Assembly (NCBI RefSeq): GCF_013376095.1
Contig: NZ_JAAMFN010000006.1
Span: 103,091 to 167,090, forward strand
DNA: 64,000 bases
Direction of reading: 5' to 3'
Origin: Arthrobacter sp. SDTb3-6
GTDB lineage: Bacteria; Actinomycetota; Actinomycetes; Actinomycetales; Micrococcaceae
Positions 1 through 9,060 of this stretch are shown here, one piece after another. Position 1 is the first letter of the stretch. The number at the start of each line of letters is the position of its first letter. A program made the translations under genes and the position numbers. The notes under the pieces were generated by a model. The model made no database searches. It was not told where the DNA came from and saw nothing but the letters and a program-made list of their open reading frames with translations.

Positions 1-1
1 G

Positions 2-1192
2 TTTGGCCTAGCCCTGTCGGGCTTTGGCACGATTCTTGGTTCGGTCAACTTCATCACCACGATCATCACCCTGCGTGCCCCCGGCATGACCATGTGGCGG
101 ATGCCCATCTTCACATGGAACACGCTCATCACGGCCATCCTGGTCCTCATGGCGTTCCCGCCGCTGGCCGCCGCCCTGTTCGCCCTGGGTGCCGACCGCC
201 GCTTCGGGGCGCACATCTTTGATCCGGAAAATGGCGGTGCCATGCTGTGGCAGCACCTGTTCTGGTTCTTCGGCCACCCCGAGGTGTACATCATTGCCCT
301 GCCGTTCTTCGGCATCGTGTCCGAAATTTTCCCGGTCTTCAGCCGGAAACCCGTCTTCGGCTACAAGGGCCTGGTCTTCGCCACCATTTCCATTGCGGCC
401 CTGTCCGTGACGGTGTGGGCCCACCACATGTACGTCACCGGCCAGGTCATGCTGCCGTTCTTCTCCTTCATGACGATGCTGATCGCCGTTCCAACCGGCG
501 TGAAGTTCTTCAACTGGATCGGCACCATGTGGCGCGGTTCGCTGACCTTTGAGACGCCCATGCTGTGGAGCCTCGGCTTCATCGTCACGTTCCTCTTCGG
601 CGGCCTGACCGGCATCATCCTGGCCTCCCCGCCGCTGGACTTCCACGTTTCGGACACCTACTTCGTGGTGGCGCACTTCCACTACGTGGTCTTCGGCACG
701 GTGGTGTTCGCCATGTTCGCCGGCTTCTACTTCTGGTGGCCCAAGTGGACCGGCAAGATGCTCAACGAGCGCCTGGGCAAGATCCACTTCTGGATGCTGT
801 TCCTCGGCTTCCACGGAACGTTCCTGATCCAGCACTGGCTCGGCGTGCTGGGCATGCCCCGCCGCTACGCGGACTACATGCCGCAGGATGGCTTCACCTG
901 GATGAACCAGTTCTCCACAATCTCCTCGTTCGTGCTTGGCGCGTCCATGATCCCATGGTTCTGGAACGTGTACATCACCTGGCGCAGTGCCAAGAAGGTT
1001 GAAGTTGACGACCCCTGGGGCTTTGGTGCCTCGCTGGAGTGGGCCACGTCCTGCCCGCCGCCGCGCCACAACTTCACGTCCCTGCCGCGCATCCGTTCCG
1101 AGCGTCCCGCACTTGACCTGCACCACCCGGAATTGGCACCGCACTACCAGCCGGCACCCGTGGCCGCGTCATCGAAGGGAGACGCCCAGTGA
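2..1192 (+). CDS. ctaD: Cytochrome c oxidase subunit I, 3' part (5' end outside window)
   Basis: This is the C-terminal two thirds of the haem-copper oxidase catalytic subunit, a polytopic inner-membrane protein that reduces O2 at the haem a3-CuB centre and pumps protons. The frame is open from the first bases. It carries the CuB ligand motif GHPEVY, the HH pair in [10 protein letters not shown], the K-channel lysine in PTGVKFFNW, and the HFHYV haem ligands. The stop overlaps the ctaF start by 4 bp (GTGA), so translation is probably coupled. The N-terminal third lies upstream of the window. Confidence 0.97.
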   Translation, partial: FGLALSGFGTILGSVNFITTIITLRAPGMTMWRMPIFTWNTLITAILVLMAFPPLAAALFALGADRRFGAHIFDPENGGAMLWQHLFWFFGHPEVYIIALPFFGIVSEIFPVFSRKPVFGYKGLVFATISIAALSVTVWAHHMYVTGQVMLPFFSFMTMLIAVPTGVKFFNWIGTMWRGSLTFETPMLWSLGFIVTFLFGGLTGIILASPPLDFHVSDTYFVVAHFHYVVFGTVVFAMFAGFYFWWPKWTGKMLNERLGKIHFWMLFLGFHGTFLIQHWLGVLGMPRRYADYMPQDGFTWMNQFSTISSFVLGASMIPWFWNVYITWRSAKKVEVDDPWGFGASLEWATSCPPPRHNFTSLPRIRSERPALDLHHPELAPHYQPAPVAASSKGDAQ

Positions 1193-1590
1193 AGGTAGAA
1201 TCCTGGCTCTTTATCCTTATCGGTCTTTTCTTCATCCCCGTCGGAACGGTGTACGGCTTCATGGTCGGCTGGCACGAACACGTCGGCTACCTGGCGCTTT
1301 ACCTGCTGGCTGGCATGTGCCTGATGATCGGTGCGTATTCGTACTACACCGGCAACCGCGTCGGTCCCCGTCCTGAGGACAGGGTGGACGCTGAAGTGCA
1401 CGAGGGATCCGGTGAACAGGGCCACTTCAGCCCCTGGAGCTGGTGGCCGCTGGTATTGGGGCTGGCTGCCGCGTCCGGTTTCATGGGCCTGGCAGTGGGC
1501 TGGTGGATCGTCTTTTTCGGCGCCGGCCTGGCAGTGATCGCACTGGTTGGCTGGGTGTACGAATACAGCCGCGGAGACCACGCACACTAG
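1189..1590 (+). CDS. ctaF: Cytochrome c oxidase subunit IV, actinobacterial type
   Basis: A 133-residue membrane protein with about four hydrophobic segments (residues 5-25, 32-52, 84-104 and 106-125), the usual size and layout of the small actinobacterial aa3 oxidase subunit IV. It starts at GTG inside the ctaD stop, so the two are co-transcribed and probably translationally coupled. An 18-bp perfect terminator hairpin lies 44 nt downstream and closes the operon. It likely stabilises the aa3 oxidase within the bcc-aa3 supercomplex. Confidence 0.92.
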   Translation: MKVESWLFILIGLFFIPVGTVYGFMVGWHEHVGYLALYLLAGMCLMIGAYSYYTGNRVGPRPEDRVDAEVHEGSGEQGHFSPWSWWPLVLGLAAASGFMGLAVGWWIVFFGAGLAVIALVGWVYEYSRGDHAH

Positions 1591-1633
1591 CCCGGGAAAC
1601 AACGTCCCGCGGTGTGTGAACCCGCACAGCGAC

Positions 1634-1675
1634 AAAGGGCCCGTCCCCCACTTGAAAGTGGGGGACGGGCCCTTT
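1634..1675 (+). terminator. Intrinsic terminator after ctaDF
   Basis: A perfect 18-bp stem (1634-1651 with 1658-1675) and a 6-nt TTGAAA loop, with the stem ending in TTT. It lies between ctaF and the convergent HPr gene. The stem begins with AAA and ends with TTT, so it could terminate from both sides. Confidence 0.9.
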
Positions 1676-1767
1676 GCCTTTAATCCTGACTTTAATCCAC
1701 GAACCACACCGGGGATCGGTTCCGGCGCGGGATGCTGCGGGCGGCCAGGCACCCCGGGAGGGCCTGT

Positions 1768-2070
1768 TCAGCGCGGATGGTTCAGGGTGGGGTCCTTGAG
1801 GTCGGTTGCCAGAAGCTCGGCGAGTCCGTCCACGGCCGCCCGGGTGGCGCCGTCGTCCTGCACCGATGCGGCGACGGAGACCACCACTTCGGTGCCGCAC
1901 GCGAAGTCTGCCGTCATGACCTCCAGGAGCGAACGGCCGTCCACGGGCTCCAGGCCCTCCCTGGCAAGGGTGATTGGCAGTCCCGTTGCGTTGACGGCAC
2001 GGACAAAGACCGCAGCCGGCCGTGCGTGGAGGCCCACACTGGCCGCTATGGTGGCTTTCCGGGTGTACAT
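1768..2070 (-). CDS. ptsH: PTS phosphocarrier protein HPr
   Basis: A 100-residue protein with the HPr active-site motif GLHARPAA. His15 is the residue phosphorylated by enzyme I before transfer to sugar-specific EIIA. Ser47 sits near the usual regulatory serine position, but its surroundings (GRSLLEVM) are not the Firmicute HPr-kinase motif. The ATG is preceded by AAGGAG. It is cytoplasmic and divergent from a HutC/DasR-type GntR regulator 80 bp away, a pairing that suggests (inference) control of PTS sugar use by that regulator. No enzyme I or EII gene is in the window. Confidence 0.93.
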   Translation of the reverse strand: MYTRKATIAASVGLHARPAAVFVRAVNATGLPITLAREGLEPVDGRSLLEVMTADFACGTEVVVSVAASVQDDGATRAAVDGLAELLATDLKDPTLNHPR

Positions 2071-2150
2071 TGCTCGCTCCTTGGCGGTAGTTGCTTTACA
2101 TATTGAGAGTAGTCGTGTTTTAGGCTGGAAATGGCCAATAAAGGAGTTTC

Positions 2151-2930
2151 ATGGGTTACCCAGTACCGCCGGCAGCAAGCGTCCCAGGGCACCTGGAACG
2201 CGACTCGGGTGTCTCCGTGCACATCCAGCTCCGGGAGCTCTTCCGTGCCTATGTGACGGGCCTGGCGAAGGCGGGCAGCCAGCTGCCCTCCGAACGGGAT
2301 CTTGCCGAGCATTTCGGCGTGGCGCGGATGACTGTCCGGCATGCCATCGAGGCATTGGTGGACGAGGAACTGCTGGACCGGGTGGTGGGGGTGGGCACGT
2401 TCGTCTCCCACGAAAAACTCGATGTCCAGGTCAAGCTGACCTCCTACTCCGAGGAGATGCAGCGCCGCGGCATGCGTCCGGCGGCGCGGACGTTGTCCTT
2501 CGAGCAGATTCCGGCCACGGCCCGTCTGGCCCGTGAGCTCCAAATGGAGGAAGGCCAGCCGGTCATCCGCTTCCGGCGGCTCCTGCTGGCCGATGAGGAG
2601 CCCATGAGCGTCGATGAGAACTTCATCCCTGCCTGGCGCGTTCCCGGAATCCTGGAGCAGGGCCCGCCCACTTCGCTGTACAACCTTTTGAGTGAGCGCT
2701 ACGGGCTCGTGATCGAGTGGGGGGAGGACATTGTTGAGGCCAATGCCGCGACCCCTTCCATCGCGCGGCTGTTGAAGGTCGACGTCGGGGCTCCGGTCCT
2801 GCGCATGGAGCGCCATGCCTTCGTTTCGCAGTCGTCCGTGGACTATTCCATCTCCTTTTACCGCGCCGACCGCTACAAGCTGCGGGTGCCCCTGCAGCGC
2901 CCCGGGGTGCGCATCCGCCGCGGCTACTAG
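2151..2930 (+). CDS. GntR family regulator, HutC/DasR subfamily
   Basis: A 259-residue repressor-type protein. The N-terminal winged helix (about residues 22-88) holds the GntR signature LPSERDLAEHFGVARMTVRHA. A C-terminal UTRA effector domain (about 105-250) of the type that binds sugar phosphates or small acids follows. The ATG is set by AAGGAG at 2141-2146. It is divergent from HPr across an 80-bp gap where no convincing DasR-type dyad is visible. The effector cannot be read from sequence, though N-acetylglucosamine-type amino sugars are a reasonable guess for this subfamily. Confidence 0.88.
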   Translation: MGYPVPPAASVPGHLERDSGVSVHIQLRELFRAYVTGLAKAGSQLPSERDLAEHFGVARMTVRHAIEALVDEELLDRVVGVGTFVSHEKLDVQVKLTSYSEEMQRRGMRPAARTLSFEQIPATARLARELQMEEGQPVIRFRRLLLADEEPMSVDENFIPAWRVPGILEQGPPTSLYNLLSERYGLVIEWGEDIVEANAATPSIARLLKVDVGAPVLRMERHAFVSQSSVDYSISFYRADRYKLRVPLQRPGVRIRRGY

Positions 2931-3016
2931 CGGGGGAGGCGGCGGGGCGTTCCAGGGGCCCTTGCGGGCCTGCGGCGCCATGTTTTCCATGGCGGCCGGC
3001 CATGCTTAAACGCGAG

Positions 3017-3044
3017 AGGGCGGCTCCCCTGGGGGAGCCGCCCT
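3017..3044. terminator. Bidirectional hairpin between gntR and qcrB
   Basis: AGGGCGGCTCCCC pairs with its complement to give a 12-13 bp GC-rich stem with a very short loop, placed between the converging ends of the GntR gene and qcrB. There is no long T-tract on either side, so efficiency is uncertain. Confidence 0.65.
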
Positions 3045-3077
3045 TCCGGACAGTCAGGCAGTGAAAGCCGTTGGTGC

Positions 3078-4754
3078 CTAGTAGCGGGACACCGGCTTGT
3101 GCTCTTCGGCGGACTCGATGGCCTCGTGGTGGCCGTGTCCGGCTTCCAGTTCCGCCGGGGTTGCCGGGGCAACCCGGTCCTCGAAGAAGAAACGGCTCAG
3201 TGCTGCACGCCGCTTTTCCGTCTTGGTCACAATCCCGTTTTCGTTGGGGATGCCTTCCTCGGCAACGGGTGACTCGTAGCTGACCAGCCGGTAGCGCTTG
3301 TAGTCGTCCAGCTGGGCGTGCATCTCCTGGAACTCGCCGTGCGGCAGGCGCACAATGCGGCCCGTCTCGCGGCCATGCAGGGCAATCTCACGATCCTTGC
3401 GCTGCAGCGCCAGGGCCACACGCTTGGTCACGATGAAGCCCAGGATGGGACCGGCGAAGAACAGTGCACGCAGCCAGTACGTGACGTCGTTCAGCGAGAC
3501 CTGGAAGTGGGTGGCGATCAGGTCGGAGCTTGCAGCCGCCCACATGACGCAGTAGAAGATGAACCCTGACACGCCGATGGCCGTACGGGTCGGCGCGTTG
3601 CGCGGGCGGTCCAGCACGTGGTGCTCGCGGTCGTCGCGGGTGACCCAGCGTTCGATCCAGGGGTAGGTGAACAGGAGGATGAACACGATGCCGGCAGGCA
3701 CCAGGGCTGGCAGCAGGATGTTGAGGCTCAGCGTGTTGACGCCCCAGGGGAGTGGGATGTTCCATTCCATCGGGATGTTGAACAACCAGCCCGGCATGAG
3801 GCGCAGGGCACCGTCGACCCAGCCGATGTACCAGTCAGGCTGGGTGCCGGCGGAGATGGGGGACGGGTCGTATGGACCGTAGTTCCAGATCGGGTTGATC
3901 GTGAACAGGGCGGCGACGAAGGCGATGATGCCGAAGATGATGAAGAAGAATCCACCGGCCTTGGCGGCGTATACCGGTCCGAGCGGGTAGCCGACCACAT
4001 TGCGGTCGCTGCGTCCCGGGCCGGGGTACTGGGTGTGCTTGTGCACAACCACCATGAACAGGTGTACCGCCACAAGCAACAGGATGATGGCCGGGATCAG
4101 CATGATGTGGAACATGTAGAGCCTGCTGATGATGACGGTTCCGGGGAACTCGCCACCAAAGAGGAAGAAGGAAATGTAGGTTCCGACCACCGGGATGGCC
4201 ATGATCACGCCGTCGATGATGCGCAGGCCGTTGCCGGACAGCAGGTCATCGGGAAGCGAGTAGCCGGTGAAGCCTTCAGCCATGGACATGATCAGCAGGA
4301 TGCCGCCGACCACCCAGTTCAGTTCGCGCGGCTTGCGGAAGGCGCCGGTGAAGAACACGCGCAGCATGTGCACCGAGACGGCGGCCACGAAGAGCAGCGC
4401 CGACCAGTGGTGCACCTGGCGCATGAACAGCCCGCCGCGGACGTCAAAGGAGATGTTCAGGGTGGAGTCATACGCCACCGACATCTGCAGCCCCTTGAGC
4501 GGGACGTAGCTGCCGTTGTAATGCGTCTCCGCCATGGACGGGTCAAAGAAGAGCGTCAGGAAGGTGCCGGAGAGCAGCAGGATGACGAAGGTGTACAGTG
4601 CCACCTCGCCGAACATGAAGGACCAGTGGTCGGGGAAAACCTTCCGGCCAAACTCGCGAAGGATGCCGGAGCCCCCCACGCGCTGGTCAACAAAGTCGGT
4701 GATGCGGCCCGTCGAGGTCTTGGCCTTGTACGGTGATTGCGTTGCAGAACTCAT
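3078..4754 (-). CDS. qcrB: Cytochrome bc1 complex cytochrome b subunit
   Basis: A 558-residue polytopic subunit of menaquinol:cytochrome c reductase. Haem ligands fit the histidines in VHHWSALLF and SVHMLR and those in MFHIM and AVHLF. PDWYIGW is the actinobacterial form of the Qo-site PEWY motif. A hydrophilic C-terminal tail of about 110 residues, longer than in classic cytochrome b, is typical of actinobacteria. It lies 2 nt after the qcrA stop and ends the ctaE-qcrCAB operon. Confidence 0.97.
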   Translation of the reverse strand: MSSATQSPYKAKTSTGRITDFVDQRVGGSGILREFGRKVFPDHWSFMFGEVALYTFVILLLSGTFLTLFFDPSMAETHYNGSYVPLKGLQMSVAYDSTLNISFDVRGGLFMRQVHHWSALLFVAAVSVHMLRVFFTGAFRKPRELNWVVGGILLIMSMAEGFTGYSLPDDLLSGNGLRIIDGVIMAIPVVGTYISFFLFGGEFPGTVIISRLYMFHIMLIPAIILLLVAVHLFMVVVHKHTQYPGPGRSDRNVVGYPLGPVYAAKAGGFFFIIFGIIAFVAALFTINPIWNYGPYDPSPISAGTQPDWYIGWVDGALRLMPGWLFNIPMEWNIPLPWGVNTLSLNILLPALVPAGIVFILLFTYPWIERWVTRDDREHHVLDRPRNAPTRTAIGVSGFIFYCVMWAAASSDLIATHFQVSLNDVTYWLRALFFAGPILGFIVTKRVALALQRKDREIALHGRETGRIVRLPHGEFQEMHAQLDDYKRYRLVSYESPVAEEGIPNENGIVTKTEKRRAALSRFFFEDRVAPATPAELEAGHGHHEAIESAEEHKPVSRY

Positions 4755-4756
4755 GA

Positions 4757-5785
4757 TTAGCCACGCTCCCAGAAGCTCGGTCCGACAGGTTCGTGGAAGT
4801 CGCTCTGTGCGACCAGGTAGCCTTCACTGTCCACCGTGATGGGCAGCTGGGGCAAGGGGCGGACGGCCGGGCCGAAGATCACCTTGCACTCCTGCGTCAG
4901 GTCGAACGTCGACTGGTGGCAGGGGCACAGCAGGTGGTGTGTCTGCTGCTCGTAGAGGGCCACGGGGCAACCGACGTGCGTGCAGATCTTGGAGTGGGCA
5001 ACGATGCCGTTGTAGGACCAGTCCTCGCGGCCGGGAGACGGGTGCAGTTCGCTGGGATCCAGGCGGACCAGCAGCACAGCGGCCTTGGCCTTCTCTTCCA
5101 GCTTGCCCTCAGTCAGGTTGTTCAGCGACTCGGGGATGACGTGGAAAACGGAACCGTTGGTCACGTCGGCAGCCTTGATCGGCGTGCCGTCAGGGTCGCG
5201 GGCCAGGCGTTCGCCGGCCTTCCACAGGGTGTGGTGCAGGTCGTTGCCGGGCAGCGGGCCGAGATCGCGAAGGATGGCGATGGCCGGCAGCGGTGCCAGC
5301 GCCATGGCGCCGATCAGGGTGTTGCGGATCAGGGGACGGCGCTTGATGCCGGTTTCTTCAATGATGTCGTCAACGATTTGCACGGCCGCGACGCGGTCGT
5401 CTTCGGTGCGCAGGGCGTGGCGTTCCTCGGAAACTTCATGGTCGGGCATGAGGGCCCTGGCCCAATGCACGATGCCCGTTCCAATGCCCAGCATGGCGAA
5501 ACCGACGCCCAGGCCCAGGAACATGTTCTGGAGTTGCAGGGTGGTCAGTGTCTGGTCCAGGCGAATGCCAAAGTAGGCAAAGAAGAAGAGCAGGGTGCCG
5601 ATGACGGAAATCCCAAACAGGATTGCCACCTGGCGCTCGGCCCGCTTTGCTGCCTTGGGGTCCGTGTCAGCCAGTCGCAAACGATGTGGCGGAAGTCCCG
5701 GGTCCTGGAACTTCTCCACCTCTTCGTGACCAGCCTTAGCTACGGCGCCCGAACTGGCCGGCGTGCCGTCACTATGGTTGCCCAT
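4757..5785 (-). CDS. qcrA: Rieske iron-sulfur subunit of the bc1 complex
   Basis: A 342-residue protein with three N-terminal membrane segments (about 52-72, 86-106 and 155-172), as in actinobacterial QcrA rather than the single helix of proteobacterial Rieske proteins. The C-terminal domain has the 2Fe-2S ligand boxes CTHVGC (268-273) and CPCH (287-290). It passes electrons from menaquinol to the dihaem QcrC. It is followed after 2 nt by qcrB. The 96-nt gap before it carries a small hairpin. AAGGATGAGGGG precedes the ATG. Confidence 0.97.
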   Translation of the reverse strand: MGNHSDGTPASSGAVAKAGHEEVEKFQDPGLPPHRLRLADTDPKAAKRAERQVAILFGISVIGTLLFFFAYFGIRLDQTLTTLQLQNMFLGLGVGFAMLGIGTGIVHWARALMPDHEVSEERHALRTEDDRVAAVQIVDDIIEETGIKRRPLIRNTLIGAMALAPLPAIAILRDLGPLPGNDLHHTLWKAGERLARDPDGTPIKAADVTNGSVFHVIPESLNNLTEGKLEEKAKAAVLLVRLDPSELHPSPGREDWSYNGIVAHSKICTHVGCPVALYEQQTHHLLCPCHQSTFDLTQECKVIFGPAVRPLPQLPITVDSEGYLVAQSDFHEPVGPSFWERG

Positions 5786-5845
5786 AATCCCCTCATCCTT
5801 CTCTTATCCCGGTACTTTCCCGGGGTCGTAATGTATGTTTCGCGC

Positions 5846-5862
5846 GGCTGCCTGGGGCAGCC
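5846..5862 (-). other. Intercistronic hairpin between qcrC and qcrA
   Basis: A perfect 7-bp GC-rich inverted repeat (GGCTGCC-N3-GGCAGCC) in the only sizeable gap inside qcrCAB. No T-run follows, so an mRNA processing or stability element is likelier than a terminator. Confidence 0.4.
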
Positions 5863-5881
5863 AAAATCTTGTGGAGGCCGG

Positions 5882-6670
5882 TCAGGAAGTCCTGGACGTC
5901 AGCCAGACCGTGAAGCCGATGACCACGCCGAGGACGGCGGTCCACAGGAACAGGCCTTCGGAGACCGGGCCAAGGGAGCCGAGAGCGGCTCCACCGGGGG
6001 AGCCCTGGTGCTCGATGGTGTTCAGGAACGTGATGATGTCCCGCTTGCCTTCCGGGGTGATGTTTGCGTCGTTGAAGACCGGCATGTTCTGCGGACCGGT
6101 GACCATCGCTTCGTAAATGTGGTCGTTGGACACGCCGGCCAGGGCCGGTGCAAACTTGCCGCGGGTCAGGGCGCCGCCGGCAGCTGCAGCGTTGTGGCAC
6201 ATGGCGCAGTTGACGCGGAACAGCTCGCCACCCTTGGTGGCGTCTCCCTTGCCGTCAAGGTACTGCGCTTCGGGGATGCCCGGGCCGTTGCCGAGGGTGG
6301 CGACGTAGGCTGCGAGTTCGTTGGTCTGGTCGGCGTTGAACTGGGCCGGCTTCTGGAGGGCCTGCGGGCCCTGCATCTGCATGGGCATGCGGCCCGTGCC
6401 GACCTGGAAGCTGACTGCCGCAGCGCCGACGCCTGCCAGGGAGGGGCCGTTTTCCGTGCCCTTGGCACCGAGGCCGTGGCAGGTGGCGCAGTTGGCCACA
6501 AACAGCTTCTCGCCCTCGTGGGCCTGGCCGGCGGTAAACGTGGTGGTGTCAGCCTTGGCCTGGTTCACTGTTGTGACAACGGCGTACAGCCCGCCGGTAA
6601 GCATGAGCCCCAGCACCAGCAGCGCTATTGCTGCCAGCGGATGACGTCGCTTCTGCGAAAGTGCCTTCAC
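5882..6670 (-). CDS. qcrC: Dihaem cytochrome c subunit of the bc1 complex
   Basis: A 262-residue membrane-anchored dihaem cytochrome c. An N-terminal helix (about 12-34) and a C-terminal helix (about 240-258) flank two cytochrome c folds whose CxxCH haem sites are CATCH (61-65) and CAMCH (155-159). In actinobacteria this fused subunit replaces soluble cytochrome c and hands electrons directly to the aa3 oxidase. It is second in the ctaE-qcrC-qcrA-qcrB operon. Confidence 0.97.
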   Translation of the reverse strand: MKALSQKRRHPLAAIALLVLGLMLTGGLYAVVTTVNQAKADTTTFTAGQAHEGEKLFVANCATCHGLGAKGTENGPSLAGVGAAAVSFQVGTGRMPMQMQGPQALQKPAQFNADQTNELAAYVATLGNGPGIPEAQYLDGKGDATKGGELFRVNCAMCHNAAAAGGALTRGKFAPALAGVSNDHIYEAMVTGPQNMPVFNDANITPEGKRDIITFLNTIEHQGSPGGAALGSLGPVSEGLFLWTAVLGVVIGFTVWLTSRTS

Positions 6671-6760
6671 TTGGTGGTTCCTTTGATCTATATCCAGCAG
6701 CCTCTGGTGAGAGCCGCAAATGCTAATTCTGCGTCGTGTAGAAGAAAACTGTTTGCCAGC

Positions 6761-7399
6761 CTACTTCAGGATGTAGATGACCAAGAACAGGCCGATCCAC
6801 ACAACGTCGACGAAGTGCCAGTAGTACGAGGTAACGATGGCGCTGGTTGCCTCGAAGTGTCCAAACTTCTTCGCGGCGTAGGCGCGCCCAATGATAAGGA
6901 GGAAGGCGATGAGCCCGCCGATCACGTGCAGGCCGTGGAAGCCGGTGGTGATGTAGAAGGCGGAGCCATAGGCGTTTGAACTGAGGGTGATGTGCTCGGA
7001 GGTCAGCGTCGCGTATTCGGTTGACTGGCCGGCCACGAAGATGGCACCGAGGATGAAGGTCAGCAGGAACCATTCAGTCATTCCCCAACGGGTGAACTGG
7101 AGGCGGCTGCCGATGCGGCGGGGCTGGAGGTTCTCCGCGGCGAACACACCCATCTGGCAAGTAAAGGAGCTTGAGACCAGGACGAGGGTGTTGACCAGGG
7201 CGAAGGGAACTTCCAGCTTGGCCGTTTCTTCCGCCCACAGCCCACCGGTGGTGGAGCGGAGCGTGAAGTACATGGCAAAAAGGCCGGCGAAGAACATCAA
7301 CTCGCTGGACAGCCAAACCACGGTTCCTACAGAAACCATGTTGGGGCGGTTCAGCGTCGGATGCGCCGGGATACTGGGGGCATGGGTCGCGGTTGTCAC
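6761..7399 (-). CDS. ctaE: Cytochrome c oxidase subunit III
   Basis: A polytopic subunit III of the aa3 oxidase. The frame opens further upstream, to a TTG at 7435. I chose the GTG at 7397-7399 because the product then begins MTTATHAPS as in relatives, and because a CATAAT -10 hexamer lies exactly 6 nt before it, consistent with a leaderless transcript. The product is 212 residues with about five helices and the conserved [10 protein letters not shown] and YWHFVDVVW motifs. It heads the ctaE-qcrCAB operon. Confidence 0.92.
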   Translation of the reverse strand: MTTATHAPSIPAHPTLNRPNMVSVGTVVWLSSELMFFAGLFAMYFTLRSTTGGLWAEETAKLEVPFALVNTLVLVSSSFTCQMGVFAAENLQPRRIGSRLQFTRWGMTEWFLLTFILGAIFVAGQSTEYATLTSEHITLSSNAYGSAFYITTGFHGLHVIGGLIAFLLIIGRAYAAKKFGHFEATSAIVTSYYWHFVDVVWIGLFLVIYILK

Positions 7400-7401
7400 A
7401 T

Positions 7402-7414
7402 AGACATTATGTCT
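7402..7414 (-). promoter_or_regulatory. Palindrome over the ctaE -10 region
   Basis: AGACAT-T-ATGTCT is a perfect odd-centred palindrome. On the - strand it contains CATAAT (7411-7406) spaced 6 nt from the chosen ctaE GTG. The overlap of dyad and -10 makes it a candidate operator for the terminal-oxidase/bc1 operon. The binding protein is unknown. Confidence 0.45.
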
Positions 7415-7509
7415 GTAAATCGCCTGAGTTCCCAATGCGAAATGCCGAATCGGCGATCTTTTTCTACAAACCTGCGAAATTCCGGCTGATTCCCAGGCTT
7501 AATCCAGAT

Positions 7510-7528
7510 GGCCATGCATAGCATGGCC
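7510..7528. promoter_or_regulatory. 19-bp palindrome between ctaE and trpD
   Basis: GGCCATGC-ATA-GCATGGCC is a perfect 8-bp inverted repeat with a 3-nt centre, in the divergent ctaE/trpD intergenic region about 60 bp upstream of the proposed trpD start. It has no T-tract, so an operator is more likely than a terminator. Confidence 0.45.
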
Positions 7529-7572
7529 GTGGTGTCAATGGTCACAATCGCATGGACTGCCGCTGTTTCGTC

Positions 7573-7578
7573 TAACAT
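7573..7578 (+). promoter_or_regulatory. Leaderless -10 of trpD
   Basis: TAACAT ends 7 nt before the GTG at 7586. This placement puts the transcription start at or next to the start codon. No good -35 is evident. Confidence 0.45.
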
Positions 7579-7585
7579 CGAGAGG

Positions 7586-8650
7586 GTGAACCCTCAAGAT
7601 GGCCCCCTGGCCGCAGCCCCGACCTGGCCGGATCTCATCGCCTCATTGATCAGGGGCAACAATCTTTCCTCCGCGCAGACGGAGTGGGCCATGAACACCA
7701 TCATGGCAGGAAACGCCTCTGACGTGCAGATCGCCGGCTTCCTTGTGGCGTTGCACGCCAAGGGGGAGACCGTCGAGGAAGTGAACGGCCTGGTCGAGGC
7801 CATGCTGTTCAATGCCCGGCCGCTGGCGATCACCGGCGAGGCGCTGGACATCGTGGGCACCGGGGGAGACCGGCTCAACACCGTCAACATCTCGACCATG
7901 GCGGCGATGGTCTGTGCCGGCGCCGGGGCCACCGTGGTCAAGCATGGCAACCGCGCGTCGTCCTCGGCCGCAGGGTCCGCGGACGTCCTGGAGTCGCTCG
8001 GCGTCCGCCTGGACCAGTCGGTGGAACTGGTGGAACGGGCCGCCGTGGAGGTGGGCATCACGTTCTGCTTCGCGAACCTCTTCCACCCCTCGATGCGCCA
8101 CGCGGCCCCGGCGCGGGCCCAGCTGGGCGTGCCCACCGCCTTCAACCTGCTCGGCCCGCTCACCAACCCCGCCCACGTGGCTGCCTCGGCCATCGGTGTC
8201 GCGGACACGCGGCTGGCGCCGCTGGTGGCTGGCGTGCTGGCGGCCCGCGGCGTGCGTGCCCTGGTGTTCCGCGGCAGCGACGGCCTGGATGAACTGACGA
8301 CGACGGGACCCTCCCGCGTGTGGGAGGTCCGGGACGGCGCCGTGGTGGAGTCCGGGTTTGACCCCCTCGACGTCGGCATCCCGCGGGCCACCATCGATGA
8401 CCTGCGTGGCAAGAACGCCGACTACAACGCCGGGGTGGTGCGCCGTGTCCTGGACGGGGAGCGCGGTCCCGTGCGTGACGCCGTCGTACTTAATGCGGCC
8501 GCGGGCCTCGTGGCCTACGACCAGGATGCCAAGGGCACGCTCGAGGAGCGGATCAGGTTTGCCGTGGCCCGTGCCGAAGCGTCGATTGACGGGGGAGCGG
8601 CGGCCGGCGTGCTCAAGCGCTGGGTGGCACTGAGCACCGGACAGGCTTAA
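7586..8650 (+). CDS. trpD: Anthranilate phosphoribosyltransferase
   Basis: Transfers phosphoribose from PRPP to anthranilate, the second step of tryptophan synthesis. It has the PRPP loop GTGGDRLNT, the KHGNRASS motif and a typical helical N-terminal domain. The open frame begins at 7508, but the extra residues are hydrophobic and not family-like. I chose the GTG at 7586 (354 residues), which has a leaderless -10 just upstream. It stands alone, without other trp genes, and ends at a long perfect hairpin. Confidence 0.93.
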   Translation: MNPQDGPLAAAPTWPDLIASLIRGNNLSSAQTEWAMNTIMAGNASDVQIAGFLVALHAKGETVEEVNGLVEAMLFNARPLAITGEALDIVGTGGDRLNTVNISTMAAMVCAGAGATVVKHGNRASSSAAGSADVLESLGVRLDQSVELVERAAVEVGITFCFANLFHPSMRHAAPARAQLGVPTAFNLLGPLTNPAHVAASAIGVADTRLAPLVAGVLAARGVRALVFRGSDGLDELTTTGPSRVWEVRDGAVVESGFDPLDVGIPRATIDDLRGKNADYNAGVVRRVLDGERGPVRDAVVLNAAAGLVAYDQDAKGTLEERIRFAVARAEASIDGGAAAGVLKRWVALSTGQA

Positions 8651-8660
8651 ACGCAGAAAG

Positions 8661-8694
8661 TGCCGGGAACGCCGCCGCGGCGGCGTTCCCGGCA
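8661..8694. terminator. Long perfect hairpin between trpD and the Lrp-type gene
   Basis: A 34-bp perfect palindrome (17 bp per arm), very GC-rich, exactly between two convergent genes. No U-run follows, but the position and strength suggest it ends both transcripts. Confidence 0.7.
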
Positions 8695-8705
8695 CAGGCT
8701 GCCTG

Positions 8706-8987
8706 CTAGCCGTCGAAGCCGAGTGCGAAGGCCGCGTCGAGGTCATGCTGGGAATAGGCCCGGAAGGAGATCTGTGTTGTCGTGGACATCACGGAGTCGA
8801 CCTTGGAGAGTTTGTCGGCGATGACGTCGGCCAGGTCCTCGTGCTTCTGCACGCGGGCAATGGCGATCAGGTCCCATTCGCCGGTGACCGAGTAAACCTC
8901 GCTGATGCCGGCAAGTTCGGAAATTTCCTGGGCGGCCTCGGGGATGCGGGAGGCGTTGGTCTTGATCAGGACGAAGGCGGTGATCAC
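8706..8987 (-). CDS. Stand-alone Lrp/AsnC ligand-binding (RAM) domain protein
   Basis: A 93-residue alpha/beta ACT-like module that matches only the C-terminal effector-binding half of Lrp/AsnC regulators (ITAFVLIKTNA, TGEWDLIAIARV). There is no helix-turn-helix. The start is the GTG at 8985-8987, with AAGGA about 8 nt upstream; the longer open frame to 9173 has no family similarity. Stand-alone RAM proteins form rings that bind amino acids. A role as a sensor partner of a full-length Lrp is inference. Confidence 0.85.
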   Translation of the reverse strand: MITAFVLIKTNASRIPEAAQEISELAGISEVYSVTGEWDLIAIARVQKHEDLADVIADKLSKVDSVMSTTTQISFRAYSQHDLDAAFALGFDG

Positions 8988-9060
8988 GGGAGGGGTCCTT
9001 TGCGTCAGGGGCACGGTGGCGGGGTGTTCGACTTTGATGGTAGCCCACTTGGGGCCCGGT

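Noticed and set aside
8..1144. 378-codon frame antisense to ctaD
   Set aside because: It is His/Glu/Arg/Gly-rich shadow of a membrane protein gene.
2071..2150. DasR-type operator between HPr and the GntR gene
   Set aside because: No TGGTCTAGACCA-like dyad could be found; only the genes' proximity suggests control.
4793..6979. 728-codon frame antisense to qcrA, qcrC and ctaE
   Set aside because: It spans three certain genes and their gaps; a shadow of codon bias.
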